A stretch of DNA of 64,000 nucleotides, from positions 8,558,758 to 8,622,757 of the forward strand of contig JAMKCF010000001.1 in assembly GCA_023634235.1 (NCBI GenBank). Direction: 5' to 3'. This stretch comes from Pisaster brevispinus (Eukaryota; Echinodermata; Asteroidea; Forcipulatida; Asteriidae). The first letter of the stretch is position 1; each line of letters opens with the position of its first letter. Positions 46,651 to 57,744 of the stretch are shown one piece after another. The translations under genes and the position numbers were made by a program. Below the pieces are notes generated by a model. That model was not told where the DNA came from, searched no databases, and saw only the letters and a program-made list of their open reading frames with translations.

Positions 46651-46669
46651 GTACGTCTCTTGCTTCAAT

Positions 46670-47440
46670 GGAATGAAATAGCAGCCATGCTTAGTATTGT
46701 AACAAAAATTAGTTTTGGTGATTTTTGCCCTCTTTGCTGTCCATCATATTTACACTCTGTTTTGGTGACTTGTATTTTTTTGGTGGGTTTGTTTTGCTAG
46801 AATTGGCTGCCCATAGCTGGCTAACCAGTTGACCTTTAGTCAGACCTTTTTTTATTGCAACATACAACATTGGTTAGTGTGCAAGAATGTAGTATGCCAC
46901 ACCCCAGAGGTGGTCATGCTTTGTTAAATCCTTTTTTGTTGTTGTAAGCTACTTTCATTCACCAGCTGAGCCTTTAGTGTTCTTTCTTTATATGTACATT
47001 GTGTTTATCTGGGTCTAAGACTAAAGTTTAAAGAGCCTCTTTTTACTTCCCATGCTTTGTGACTTAACTTAGTGCTTTTGCATCTACTGTAGTTTTGGTA
47101 TAAAATCATTGTGCTCAATTTTACATTGAGTTACATTGAGGACTTGTGACTGGGGCACCGGAGTGTGAGCATCATGTCTGAATTCTTATTCTTAATTTTT
47201 ATGGCTGGGTTTTCATGTGGTGACATATGCTTGCCTCTACTTGGTGAATGATGTGTTGTGTAGCCGCGCCTTGGTTCTGTATGTAAGTTTACATTTGTAT
47301 TTCTTTATACCCCAGGTCCGTTTCAGCCATTCCATTTCATTTGTAGTGCTTTTATGTCTATACTTTTATTTTTGTAGAGTTATAGGGCCCTTGGTTTCGA
47401 CAGCGTTTTCTGTGTGCATGCGGCAGGGTAACATTTTTGG
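46670..47440. other. Non-coding stretch between the Mutator-like and gypsy elements
   Basis: T-rich sequence without supported genes. It may include the 5' terminal region of the Mutator-like element and the start of the gypsy LTR. Confidence 0.4.
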
Positions 47441-47449
47441 GGGTTAATT

Positions 47450-47888
47450 TTGGGGAAAGTTGTTGTGTGTTACGGGCTTTATAGCCCTCCAAATTCAACG
47501 GCCAATTCGGCCTAGTTAACCCAAATTAATGCTTAAAACATTGCTGCATGTACGGGAGACACATTGGGCTGAATTTGGGGCTCCTTTATATCCTGTTTAT
47601 TCTGGTGAATTAAGTGTAAAGGTTCGATGGTTTGGTCAAAATAGCGGCATTCATTGATTTGAGTCCATACTGCCTCCCCATTTTTATGTGAAATGAGATT
47701 TGGAAGTAATTTGTTGTCAGTAGAATAAAAAGTCGCTAAGAAATTACAATGAAGACAACTGGAAACGTTTGAATTGTTTGCGAGTCCAACAATTATTAGC
47801 TTGTTCATTTTTCTTTTGGTAAATTATCTGGCCATTTCTTTAATAACTCCCACGACTGGCGGAAGTCCTAGGGGGGTTCCGTTACAGT
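47450..47888 (+). mobile_element. Putative 5' LTR and primer-binding site of a Ty3/gypsy element
   Basis: The sequence before gag ends CCGTTACA at about 47888. It is followed by TTTTTGGTGGCAGCGGTGGGA, which matches the leader typical of gypsy elements (TGGTGGCAGCGG at the primer-binding position). The LTR start is uncertain; TGTTGTGTGTTACGG at 47461 is a candidate. No 3' LTR partner is in the window. Confidence 0.5.
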
Positions 47889-47966
47889 TTTTGGTGGCAG
47901 CGGTGGGATTTATCGACAAAAAATATTAAACAACAAAAATAAATAAACAAATAATAAGTTTTTGCA

Positions 47967-49185
47967 ATGGCCTCGGGAGGATATAATGTCGCCGACCAGC
48001 TGAACCGTACATTACGAATGCTAAAAAAGAGAACTGGACCAAAAGTTATCTACACGGTTTGGCTGGAATGGGTTCCGCCCCTTCGACCGTGGGAGATAGT
48101 CCAATATACCCCAGTCACATGTCCTTCCCCACGGGTAGATTGGGTGGTGCCCGGGGTGGAAATGCAGATGTACCAGCAGAACATGTTAGTGTGGATATGC
48201 CTGAGGCTGACATCAACGCAAACATCTCGAATTAGTTTTTCTCTGCCACGCCAAGCCCAAAGTTTGAGTGAGCGTGAACAGATTCCTGTACAAACACCTA
48301 CTAATACTAAAATAAGTGATACTAACTTTGGGGATTTTAGTTGTGACACAAGTTCACCCAGTTTGGTTGAACAGAAAGTAACAAAACCTGTTGTGCAGCC
48401 CGACAATTATGATGGAAAGACACCATTTGAAGACTGGCTTAGTCATATGGAATTGTGTAGTGAGATTAATAGTTGGAACATTACACAGAAAACTAGATTT
48501 CTTGCTGTGAAGTTGAGGGGTCCAGCATTACAGGTTTATACAGATTTGCCTGAGGCAAAGAAACACAGTTACACTGAACTTGTACGTGCTCTCAAGGAAC
48601 AATTTTGTCCTCAGGGACAAGTAGGTCTTCTCCGAGCTCAACTTAGAGCTAGGGGTCGTAGAAAAGAGGAGTCTTTACAACAGCTTGCTAGTGGTATTCG
48701 AAGGTTGGTTTTGAAGGCCTATCCTGATGTCTCTGGTGAATTCCGGGAAGAGATGGCTAGGGATCAGTTCATAGAGGCCCTTGACTTACCTGATGTAAGA
48801 ATACAGGTTCGACGTGCAAAGCCCCAAAATTTAGGTGAAGCACTGACTTTGGCTCTAGAGGAGACATTCCTTCAACTGGAATGTAATAAAGACCGTCTCC
48901 CTAAACAGGTGTTGGCCACTACTAATCAGTACACAGCTAATTCATTAACACAACAGAGTACCCAAGTGAATGAAGAATTAGAGAAATAGAGCAGACGTTA
49001 AGCGAGCTAAAAAGGGCACTAACCGCAGCACTTCACGCACTTTTCCATTTCCTTGTTGGGAATGTAAGCAAGTAGGACACAGAAGAGCACAGTGTCCCTT
49101 ACTGGTGCAAGCCAGTCTCTTCGGATAAGGGAAACAGCAGTGGACCGAGCAAGGGGCCACTGCCCAGTCCACAGTAAATTTCAAG
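47967..49185 (+). pseudogene. Gypsy gag with zinc knuckle
   Basis: From the ATG at 47967, 340 codons are open, with the capsid-like block YDGKTPFEDWLSHMELC, FLAVKLRGPALQVYTDL, LVRALKEQFCPQGQ and EEMARDQFIEALDLPDVR. The frame stops at 48987, and in a shifted frame CWECKQVGHRRAQC (49054-49095) gives a C-x2-C-x4-H-x4-C knuckle. Gag forms the particle and binds the element RNA. Confidence 0.75.
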
Positions 49186-49189
49186 GCCC

Positions 49190-50960
49190 AGTCTCCAGTC
49201 TACTTTGTCCATGGTGATGTTCATGGTATTAATGTGAAGTTTTTACTTGATACAGGCTCGTCAGTAACCATTATAATATCCACAGATCTGGGAGCAGTTA
49301 CCTCTAGATGTCCGCCATAGCCTACGTCCCTGTTCAGAGTCTGTAGTTGCTGCAGAGGGCACTACTTTACAGGTAATCGTTTGTACAGAAATGGTGGTTC
49401 GGTTTGGTAAGCTTCACAGACGTCATCTAATACTGGTCGCCCGTATTATGCAAGCAGGTATTATAGGGATGGATTTTCTGGTATCACATGAAGGGGTCCT
49501 TGACATTCCAAGACATAAACTTAGGTTTGGTAGTCAAGAAATTCCTGTATTTTTTGAGAGCTCACCGTTCACATGTTGTAGAGTTTCAGTAGCCGAAACA
49601 GTAACACTTCCAGCGGGTCGAGAGACAGTTATACCTGGGGAGTTGCACTTGAGAAATGGTTGTACGTCTCGAGGGGTTCTCGAACCCACTGGTCGCTTTA
49701 CTTGTAAAGATAATGGTGTGCTATTAGGCCATACTTTTGTTAGTACTGAGCAGAATAGAGTCCCCCTGAGAATTTTTAATTTACAACCGGAGGCATCTGT
49801 TTTGTATAAGGACACACAAGTAGCAATATTACTGCCGGCTGAGGAAGTGGTATATGAAACGGTAGAAACTGATAATGACACTGGTTTAGGTCCTGCCTTG
49901 AACAAATTGTTTGAACGTAGTTCCCAAAACTTGAGAGATGTTCAAAAAGATAAATTGAAGGAAATACTCTGTCAGCACCGTAGTACTTTTTCTGAGTCTG
50001 GTGAATTGGGTCAGACTAATTTAGTTTTTCACAACAGACACCGGCGACGCCCGTCCACGCCGACAACCAGCACGACGTTTGCCCTACCACCAACGTCCAG
50101 AGGCCCAAGCTCAAGTGGAGGATATGTTACAAACTGGTGTTATTTATCCGTCTAGTGGTCCTTGGGCAAGCCCAATCGTACTTGTAAAGAAGGATGGTTC
50201 CACAAGGTTTTGTGTAGACTATAAGAAGTTGAATGATGTTACATTTAAGGATGCCTATCCCCTTCCTCGGATAGATGATAGTCTTGACGCGCTAGCGGGT
50301 TTGAAGTGGTTTTCTTCTTTAGATTTGGCCAGTGGCTACTGGCAGGTAGAGATGAGTCCCCGTGATAAAGAAAAAACAGCTTTTACCACTGGAAGTGGCT
50401 TGTATGAATTTAATGTGATGCCATTTGGCCTCTGTAATGCTCCAAGTACTTTTGAGAGATTAATGGAGTTGGTTTTGGCAGGTTTGCATTGGAAGACATG
50501 TTTGGTTTATTTAGATGACATTTTAATTTATGCACAAACATTTGAAGAGCACACAGCACGCCTTAGTGAAGTCTTTGCTAGATTAGCTGCAGCTGGGCTG
50601 AAACTAAAGCCCAAGAAGTGTTCCCTATTCCAACAAGAAGTTGCTTATTTAGGCCACGTGGTATCACAGAGTGGAGTGGCTACTGATCTAGAAAAGACAA
50701 GGAAAGTCAAAGATTGGCCCACCCCCTGTAACCTTAAGCATGTAAGAAGTTTCATTGGCTTGTGCTCATATTTCAGGCGTTTCATTAAAGATTTCTCACG
50801 TATAGCTGCACCACTGTATAAACTAACCCATAAAGGCGTTGGCTTTAAATGGACCAGTGAATGTGAACATTCTTTTCAGATGTTGAAAGAAAAACTCACC
50901 TCAACGCCAATATTGGCCTTTCCAGATTTTCCTTCCTTTCATGCTAGATACAGATGCTAG
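49190..50960 (+). pseudogene. Gypsy protease and reverse transcriptase
   Basis: The protease active-site block FLLDTGSSVTII is near 49225-49270 in one frame, and the flap region GIIGMDFL is at 49455 in another. The RT (50079-50960) has PSSGPWASPIVLVKKDG, RFCVDYKKLND, SSLDLASGYWQVEM, FNVMPFGLCNAPSTFERLM, VYLDDILIYAQT (catalytic Asp pair) and YLGHVVSQSGV. Protease and RT are linked through a +1 change around 50080-50150. The RT core itself is open. Confidence 0.78.
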
Positions 50961-52215
50961 CGGAGAGGGGATAGGTGGAGTCTTGTCACAAATCCAGGGT
51001 GGGCAGGAGAAAGTGATTGCATATGCAAGTCGGAAGTTGAGTAAGAGTGAGCAGAACTGCAGTGTCACAAAGCGAGAACTACTTGCAGCTGTTCACTTCA
51101 TGAAGTACTTCAAACATTACCTGTATGGTAAGAAATTCACACTTAGGACGGACCATGGCTCGTTAAGATGGTTGTATAATTTCAAGGATGTCCAAGGGCA
51201 GTTGGCCCGATGGATAGAAATTTTGAGTACATTTGATTTTGAAATCTCCCATCGGCCTGGTACACAACATAGAAGTGCAGATGCCCTTTCAAGAATAGCT
51301 GATAACATTGCAGTGGGCTCTAGGGAACCACTGTCACAACAGCCTTCCTTGGTGACTTGTTCTATCAGTCATGTATTTTCAGGTTTGAGTGAGAATGAGC
51401 TACGGGAGGTCCAGAGGAGTGACAAGACGTTGCTTCCGATCATCAACTGGAAAGAGATGGGGACCAACAAGCCATCCCCTAGCCTGGTGATGTCCAGTAG
51501 CCGAGAAACAAGGGTATTGGTACCTCTGGGACCACTTGAATTGAGAGATGGGATTCTGTACAGACGTTTTGAGGTAAATTCTTCTTCCATTTATCAAGTT
51601 GTACCATCGTCAATGAGGAGAGATGTTTTGATTCAGGCCCATAGTGCCAGAACTGCAGGTCATCTTGGTCAAACAAAAACTTTGAAGAAAATCCAACGGT
51701 CTTTTTATTGGCTTGGGTATCGCTCTGAGGTTCAACGATGGGTCAGACAGTGTGAAGATTGTGCACGCAGAAAGTCTCCTTCAAAGGCACGAGCTGCACT
51801 GAAGACCTCGTCTGGCGGGGCTCCCCTTGAGAGAATAGCCATCGATATATTTGGTCCCTTGCCTAGGTCCAGGCGAGGAAATCGTTATGTTTTAGTTGTC
51901 ATGGATTATTTCACTAAATGGGCAGAAGCGTATCGCCTCCGTAACCAAGAGGCAGAGACCGTTGCAACAGTTTTGGTTGAACAATTTATTTGTCGTTATG
52001 GAGTTCCGTTAAGTTTGCACTCTGATCAAGGTTCCAACTTTTAAAGTCATGTTTTCCAATCAATTTGTGGGTTATTGGGTATTAACAAAACAAGAACAAC
52101 AGCCTATCACCCTCAGTCTGATGGACTTATAGAAAGGTTTAATCGCACAATTCAGACCATGCTGAGTATGTATGTAAGAGAAGATCAAGCAGATTGGGAT
52201 GTTCACTTGCCGTAC
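50941..52215 (+). pseudogene. Gypsy RNase H and integrase, truncated
   Basis: RNase H begins DTDASGEGIGGVLSQ, with TKRELLAAVHFMKYF, LRTDHGSLRWL and HRSADALSR. The integrase has an HH-CC zinc finger (HSARTAGHLGQ, CEDCARRK) and the catalytic Asp residues in AIDIFGPLP and LHSDQGSNF. A TAA at 52042-52044 then interrupts, and HPQSDGLIERFNRT carries the catalytic Glu after it. Coding similarity ends near 52215, before the integrase C-terminus. Confidence 0.8.
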
Positions 52216-53150
52216 AGGGCTAGTGAACAAGACACAACAAAATATCTCAAAACGCTACCTCCAAGCATTCAGGAGCAACCGATTCAACATTGTATTTTTA
52301 CTTGGAGGTTGTGTTCATTTCCTACGGGACAAGATGATTTACTTTCTGGATAAGGTACAGGGCACTACCAACAGACTTTTAATGGCAGTGCGCGCTGACA
52401 TACAGCAACCAGTATTCCTTGCTGGATACAAGGTTCTCGAACTTTTCAACAAATTAGTTACTTCTCCATTGTGGAGAGTCACCGAAAGTGACGGCCATAT
52501 TCTCGACTTGTGTGACCAATACACAAAACTTCATGATTTCTTTAGTGAATGCTTGGAGACAGACGCAACATTGTTTCAACTTATGAAAGGAGAAGTCTCT
52601 CCATTTGACGACAACCTATTAACAAAGATGAAGTATACGAAAGCCTAATCAGAGAGACACAAAATGATGAAATTGCTAGGAGCATGTCTAGGTTTACGTT
52701 CACTGCTTTAAAGCAACTTTTAGGGAGTTGTCAAGGATTTTTTGCCTGGTGGCCAGTATAATGATTTGAAAATGAATAAGAGTTCCTGCAACAGACATTG
52801 GACTGAGTTACGCAATCATTTATACAGTTTTATTGATGCTGCGCTTTCTGTTGCTGAAGGACAGTCAGTTTCAAGAACTGTTCCAGATGAACCATCTGTT
52901 GCTATATACCCTTACTTGTTGGAAAGAGTGTAATTCATTACTTTCTTGAAACCGGTGAGAATGATCAAGAAATTAGAGTTCCATATCATGGTTAAGTAAT
53001 CAGTCAAGTCCCAGGTTTCCCTGAGTGGTTCAATATCGCATATGAAAATGATGATGCTGTGTATAGTTACCAACTAAATAAAGACTACCAAGAACAAAAT
53101 CTTGAAATTGTACCAGAATAGTTAAGTACAAAATATGTACAAAATGTAGG
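52216..53150 (+). pseudogene. Unidentified element-associated protein fragment
   Basis: Open or nearly open frames encode FLRDKMIYFLDKVQGTTNRL, MAVRADIQQPVFLAGY and LFNKLVTSPLWRVTES (to 52648). After breaks come a segment with FLPGGQYNDL (52740) and, near 52985-53120, VISQVPGFPEWFNI followed by AVYSYQLNKDYQEQ, which looks like a small Tudor/chromo-like fold. I have a sense of a recurrent transposon-linked family here but cannot name it. It starts exactly where the gypsy integrase stops, so either element could have inserted into or recombined with the other. Confidence 0.45.
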
Positions 53151-53183
53151 ATTACAGGTTTACAATGGAACTACAGGTCTATA

Positions 53184-53927
53184 CAGTCGACACTCATTAA
53201 TACGAGCTCGGAAGATACGAGACGCCGGTTAATACGAGGTATTTCACTGGTCCTGACCTGTCCCATGCGTGTTTCTATGTCTTAAAAAACGGAAGATACG
53301 AGCACGGCCGTAACGAGAACACATATAATACAAGGTATTTTTGCGGCCCCATGATGAAAAAATATTGTTTTTCATACTTTTGTAGCGAGATCTGAAAAAT
53401 ATTGTTGTGTAAAAGCTTGCCGTTCAGTTAAGGTTCGGAAATAACATTCTTGTTGCCAAACTATTTATCGGATCGGACCGGCTACACGGTTCTGTCCTAT
53501 CGGAAAACCAGAAACATTTCGCTGGTAACTTATGCTTGATATGCTACTTCGCTTACACACTGACGACTACCAGCGAAAACAACGTTCAGCATAGGCGCTA
53601 CGCAGTATCAAATCTGTCACATCATGGTCACATGAACGGCAAGTTTGACATGACTTTGCTATGACTTTATCTTGAGTTATACACAATATTAAAATTCTCT
53701 GATCATAGTCAACAAAAATCGTTTATAATTGATTTTTTTGTGTACAGGATGCTCATAAGAATTGTACTGGGAAGCAAATCGCTCCGTTCTAGCCTAGACA
53801 CGTGTGTATTGCATGCACTATGTTGACGTGTTTATACATGTACATAGTGCGCTGCGTTTAAGACGAGGTTCGGATAACAAGGAAAACGGACCAGTTCGGC
53901 GGACCTCGTATTAACGAGAGTCGACTG
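53184..53927. mobile_element. Pogo/Tigger-like MITE (744 bp)
   Basis: The ends CAGTCGACACTCATTAATAC and GTATTAACGAGAGTCGACTG are imperfect inverted repeats about 26 bp long. TA dinucleotides flank both ends (53182-53183 and 53928-53929). CAGT ends with a TA target and TTAATACGAG-type termini are characteristic of pogo/Tigger elements. No transposase is encoded, so it is non-autonomous. Further inverted GATACGAG/CTCGTATT motifs lie just inside. Confidence 0.85.
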
Positions 53928-53929
53928 TA

Positions 53930-54823
53930 CAGTGTCGTATGAATATGTCACTAGACTGTGTAAAATGTTAAGTTTTACAACAATCTTGCTGGGATTCCGG
54001 TGTTTTTGTGGAGTGTATTACAGTGAACATTCAAGTCAAAATAATGTCATTTATTATTCCTTGTTTTTGAGTAGTCGAGTAGATGGTGGTTCATGCTTTC
54101 ATGTTTTCTTCTGATCCTTGCTGATACTTGTGAACCTGGAACCAGATTGAAAGGAAAATCATTAAAAAGAAATAATGAAAATACTGAAAGTTTTGGGGTT
54201 AGTTATGTTCACTTAATAATCTCTGAACTAACTAATGATAAATCTTGTTATGAAAAGAAGGTAAAAAAGGAAGGCACCAGTTTCTTTGTACTATTGATTA
54301 CCTTTTTAATATGGTCAAATCATAACTTATTCAGTAAACAAGTAAACATTTTCTAATGAACCAATCATCTCAAACTCAGCAGATTTTGATAAAAATGATC
54401 CATACATAATACAGAATCACTTTGTATATGATGTATTCCGTGAAATTTTGGGTATTATTTTAGTCTGTGAGCTTTGGTTAATAACATTTTCAAATACAAG
54501 GTTTGTAGTGTGTATGGTTACGGAGATACAGCATTTTGAGTTTGTTCACTTAGTTGTTTACCTTTTAAGTTTTGCTCAAATTTAAGTAAACAAATTTAAC
54601 GTACATTTTCTCATGATTCGATCATCAAAAACTTGTTTTATGTTGTACATGCAACATAGAATAATTTTGAATGACTTGTATTAGGCAAATGTTTCCTCTT
54701 TTTTGTACGTAACTTCTCTCTACCTTGACCGATTTTAATAATCTTTGTGGCATTTTGTTTGGAATTGCATGCTCTTTACCATTAACCTATTGCAATAACA
54801 CAAGCAATTTAAATTTTTTGATG
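53930..54823. other. AT-rich non-coding stretch
   Basis: Only short open frames without recognisable motifs, for example at 54093-54356. Nothing was supported between the MITE and the gag remnant. Confidence 0.4.
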
Positions 54824-55440
54824 TCAGTCCCTACTGCAACAGCGGTAGTATGAAGTCGAAGATTGGGTGCGTGATTTCACATTAAATTTGTGAACAGTAG
54901 AATCAGGTTTTAATTGCTGACGAAGCTGGACTGCATCGTTAGCAGCTCTTTCCATTGCAGTGGCTATTTGCAAGGCCTTGCCTAGTGTTATTTTTGCCTC
55001 AGCGAGCAGTCCCTTCTGGATACTTCCTGCCCGTAACCCACACACAAAATGGTCATGGAGGGCATCATTCGAGTAGTCACCAAAAATGCAATGTTCCGCA
55101 AACCGTCCAAGTTGAGCGAGGTACGTACTGACGCTCTCATCCTCAAGTTGTTCTCGCTTGTGGAAACGAAAACGTTCAACGATGACAAGTGGCTTTGGTG
55201 ACAAGTGTTGTGATAAAATTCAACTAGCTCCGTGCATGTTTTTGTGGATGGCTTGTTTGGCAAAGTTAAATTTTTCCAAGAGCTCATTAGTCTTTGGTCC
55301 AATAAGGCTGATTAGTGCAGGCACTTTCTTGGCTGCTGGAATGAGTTCACATCAAAATATTGTTCAAGCCTTTCAATATATGTAGGCCAGTCTTCTTCTG
55401 TCCCATCAAGTGGATCAATTCTGCCAATCATTGATGAAGC
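54824..55440 (-). pseudogene. Gag remnant of a second gypsy-like element
   Basis: The minus-strand translation from about 55440 gives MASSMIGRIDPLDGTEEDW and YIERLEQYFDV, then across frame breaks FRFHKREQLEDESVSTYLAQL, CIFGDYSNDALHDHFVCGLR and LGKALQIATAMERAANDA. These are classic retrotransposon capsid motifs. It lies downstream of the LTR at 55707-55881 in the right orientation. No pol is found below it, so the element is truncated. Confidence 0.72.
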
Positions 55441-55659
55441 CATGGTCTAGAATGTTAGCTCAGTCACAGAATTACATGTAATAACAATAGGCAATGTGTA
55501 CGCCACATGAGTAGATATGAACTGTCAGATTCAGTCTATGTGCACATATCCCTTGCAGTGGTAAAATGGATCAAGATTCACTTCATATGTCCACATTTTA
55601 TGCAGCTACCCTGGCAAATTTGTACGCTAAACTTGTTCTTTTTAAATCACAATGCTTAG

Positions 55660-55881
55660 TTCTTTAACATAGCGGGATAATAATGGCCATCCTCGTCGCC
55701 AGTTGTGTATTTGCGTGGGGAAATGCTATAGTCAAAGTAGCCACAAGCACACAATAGCTGCCTTCTTGGAAAGTGGTTTACCCACAAGAACTCAGCTAGA
55801 CCTTTAACCTGCATACATGGACTGTGCACTATATAATTCATGAGCAAGTAGTGCCACAGTGGTTTAATCAATACATTACAA
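55660..55881 (-). mobile_element. LTR and primer-binding region of the second gypsy-like element
   Basis: On the minus strand the LTR runs TGTAATGTATTGATTAAACC to GCAAATACACA (about 55881-55707). It is followed by ACTGGCGACGAGGATGG, a leader and primer-binding motif common in gypsy elements, and then gag. The same LTR occurs alone at 36271-36445. The minus-strand orientation agrees with the gag remnant. Confidence 0.7.
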
Positions 55882-55884
55882 TAA

Positions 55885-56935
55885 TGATATCAATGATCAG
55901 GAAGAAGCTCTTGATAGAGTGTACATGATGAAGATAGGATACTGAATAAAGATGAAGCTGAAATCCAAATTGATGTGAATCACAAAGTTGCCTCTGTATT
56001 GCTTGGGCTAAGAGAAGAACATAAGACATCAAGTGCTTCATGCATTTATATGGCCAGGGGCGTTTCAGAAATATTATGTAATTATCGCGAGAATGTTTAA
56101 ACAATTTCTAGCCTCTTTGGAGAGGGGTGGTGCAGAGGTAGATGAACTAAACCATTTTGCGCTTTCAGATGCATTGAAAGAATCTCAATATGAAAAGGCA
56201 CTCGCAGAGTTCTCCTCAAAAAGTCACTTGAGGGATACATATCCCAACACTTTGACCTAGTTGAGCTAACTTAAAATGAACTTGGACAGGATGAATACGG
56301 TAAAGAGGAAACATTTCAGTATGTACCTGTTTTAGACACTATAAGAGCACTGTTAACAAAGGAGACTGTTTGCAGAGGTGTATGTCAATAATTTCTCAGA
56401 AAATTAAGTGTTGAAAGATTACTGCGACGAACTACATTTCAAGAGGAATACATTGTTTTCTGCACAGAAAATGTCACTGCAGGTTCAACTTAACTTTGAT
56501 GAGTTTAACGTTGCTAACCCTCTAGGTAACAAAGTCCAGAAAAAACAATTTGTGGTTTCTATCTCGTTTTGAGGAAGATCTCCCCCAAATATCGCTCAAA
56601 ACTACATGTTATGTCTGGCAAACCATTTGAAAATGTATGACATGAATACAATTCTAGCACCACTGTTACGTGAACTTCACAAGTTGGAAACATATGGTGT
56701 GTGTATACAGAAAGATGATATTATTCATACTTGTTATGGGACCATTTCATTTATTAGTGCTGAAAACCTTGGTACCCATTTCATAGGTGGGTTCCAAATG
56801 CATTTTAACACTGGGTGTATCTGCAGGGGATGCAGTCTTACTTCACAAATTCTGGTCGACCGTTTCAATTGCAGCAGCCTGCAGTTACGAACCAAGCAAG
56901 CATATGAACAGCAACTTCGGATTATTTTATAAACA
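55885..56935 (+). pseudogene. Decayed unidentified transposon protein
   Basis: Pieces in different frames include KVASVLLGLREEHKTSSAS (about 55985), an acidic segment, ETFQYVPVLDTIRALLTKE (about 56310) and, at 56606-56932, LLRELHKLETYGVCI, GTISFISAENLGTHFIGGF and FNTGCICRGC. The order (helical region, FQYVP, LHKLE.....G, DNLA.H..GGF, CR.C) is one I associate with a recurrent animal transposon protein, but I cannot assign a superfamily. Stops and frame changes are frequent. The LTR at 55881 abuts its 5' edge. Confidence 0.45.
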
Positions 56936-56939
56936 ATTT

Positions 56940-57740
56940 TTAAAAATGAGATATCGCCCAATGCACAAGGCCAGATGGCTACACTTAACTGATTTGGGCT
57001 GTTGACCCAGGTCAACTGTCACCAGGGGCACGTTACCACCTACTCCTGGGGCTGAAACATGGTTACCCCCTTCACAGTCCGTAAGGATGTAGGCAAGGGT
57101 TATCCACTAGGAGCCTAGTTGGTAGAGCTGAGTGCACCACCTTCCCAACTAATTCGTTCGGCCACGACACGCCACAATAATAAATCATGAAAATCCAGAT
57201 TTGTGGAAGTTGTATGGATTAAAATGTAATAAATTGTTCAATGAGTTAAGCTACTTCTATATCACACCTGTGGTTTGCCCATGATACTTTTTAGGGGGTA
57301 GTTCCTGAAGTGATTGAGGTAACAATTAAACACTGTTCAGAAAGGATATTTTTCCCTGAAATATTTCAATGAACTACTAGCTGGGGACATTAATCCCAAT
57401 CCCAGCCCGGAGCACAAACACACAGCTGTTATGCTTGTCACTGATCACACCTGTGAAAAGTCTACTATTTTGTACATAGTATACATATACTTCTACAGAA
57501 CTCATCAACATCAACTGCCGCTTTAGACACCTTATACGTCTGCCTAGCCTAGTTTGTGAGAACATAACTGCGCTGGGTTTGAACCACAAGCGATGGGCGC
57601 CCTAAAATGAGCATTAACCAATCCGAAACTACCCACAAAATTCCAGTTCTCATCAGTCAGCAAAATTTCAAAAAACCTACAGCTCAAGGAAACAAAAGTT
57701 GTGTTCATTTGGGAGTTTAAAGTCTATATCTCCTCGTGAT
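56940..57740. other. Non-coding stretch with a weak tRNA-like motif
   Basis: No supported gene. TAGTTGGTAGAGCTGAG near 57117 resembles a tRNA A box, but no convincing B box or cloverleaf follows, so only a weak SINE-like remnant can be suggested. Confidence 0.3.
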
Positions 57741-57744
57741 GAAT

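Larger units (their letters stand above)
43116..46665 (-). mobile_element. Mutator-like element coding region: PHD-OTU-proline repeats-transposase
   Basis: On the minus strand the coding order is PHD-like finger (about 46650-46500), OTU-type protease domain (46330-45815), a 120-bp tandem proline-rich repeat (45740-45160), a basic nuclear-localisation-like stretch, and a MULE-like transposase (44700-43116). All are co-linear with short spacing, so they are one gene or one element. Terminal repeats were not identified. Frame breaks at about 45810, 45710, 44650 and 43665, plus one stop in the PHD part, suggest decay; the one at 43665 is explained by an intron donor-like site instead. Confidence 0.68.
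47450..52215 (+). mobile_element. Ty3/gypsy retrotransposon, 3'-truncated
   Basis: The order gag, zinc knuckle, protease, RT, RNase H, integrase is Ty3/gypsy. The integrase ends abruptly after VHLPYRAS near 52215, where unrelated sequence starts, so the element lacks its 3' part and LTR. Frame breaks at 48990, 49300, 50080-50150 and 50945 and a stop at 52042 show it is inactive. Confidence 0.82.

Noticed and set aside
57110..57175. Possible tRNA gene (A-box-like TAGTTGGTAGAGC)
   Set aside because: No acceptor-stem pairing and no convincing B box.
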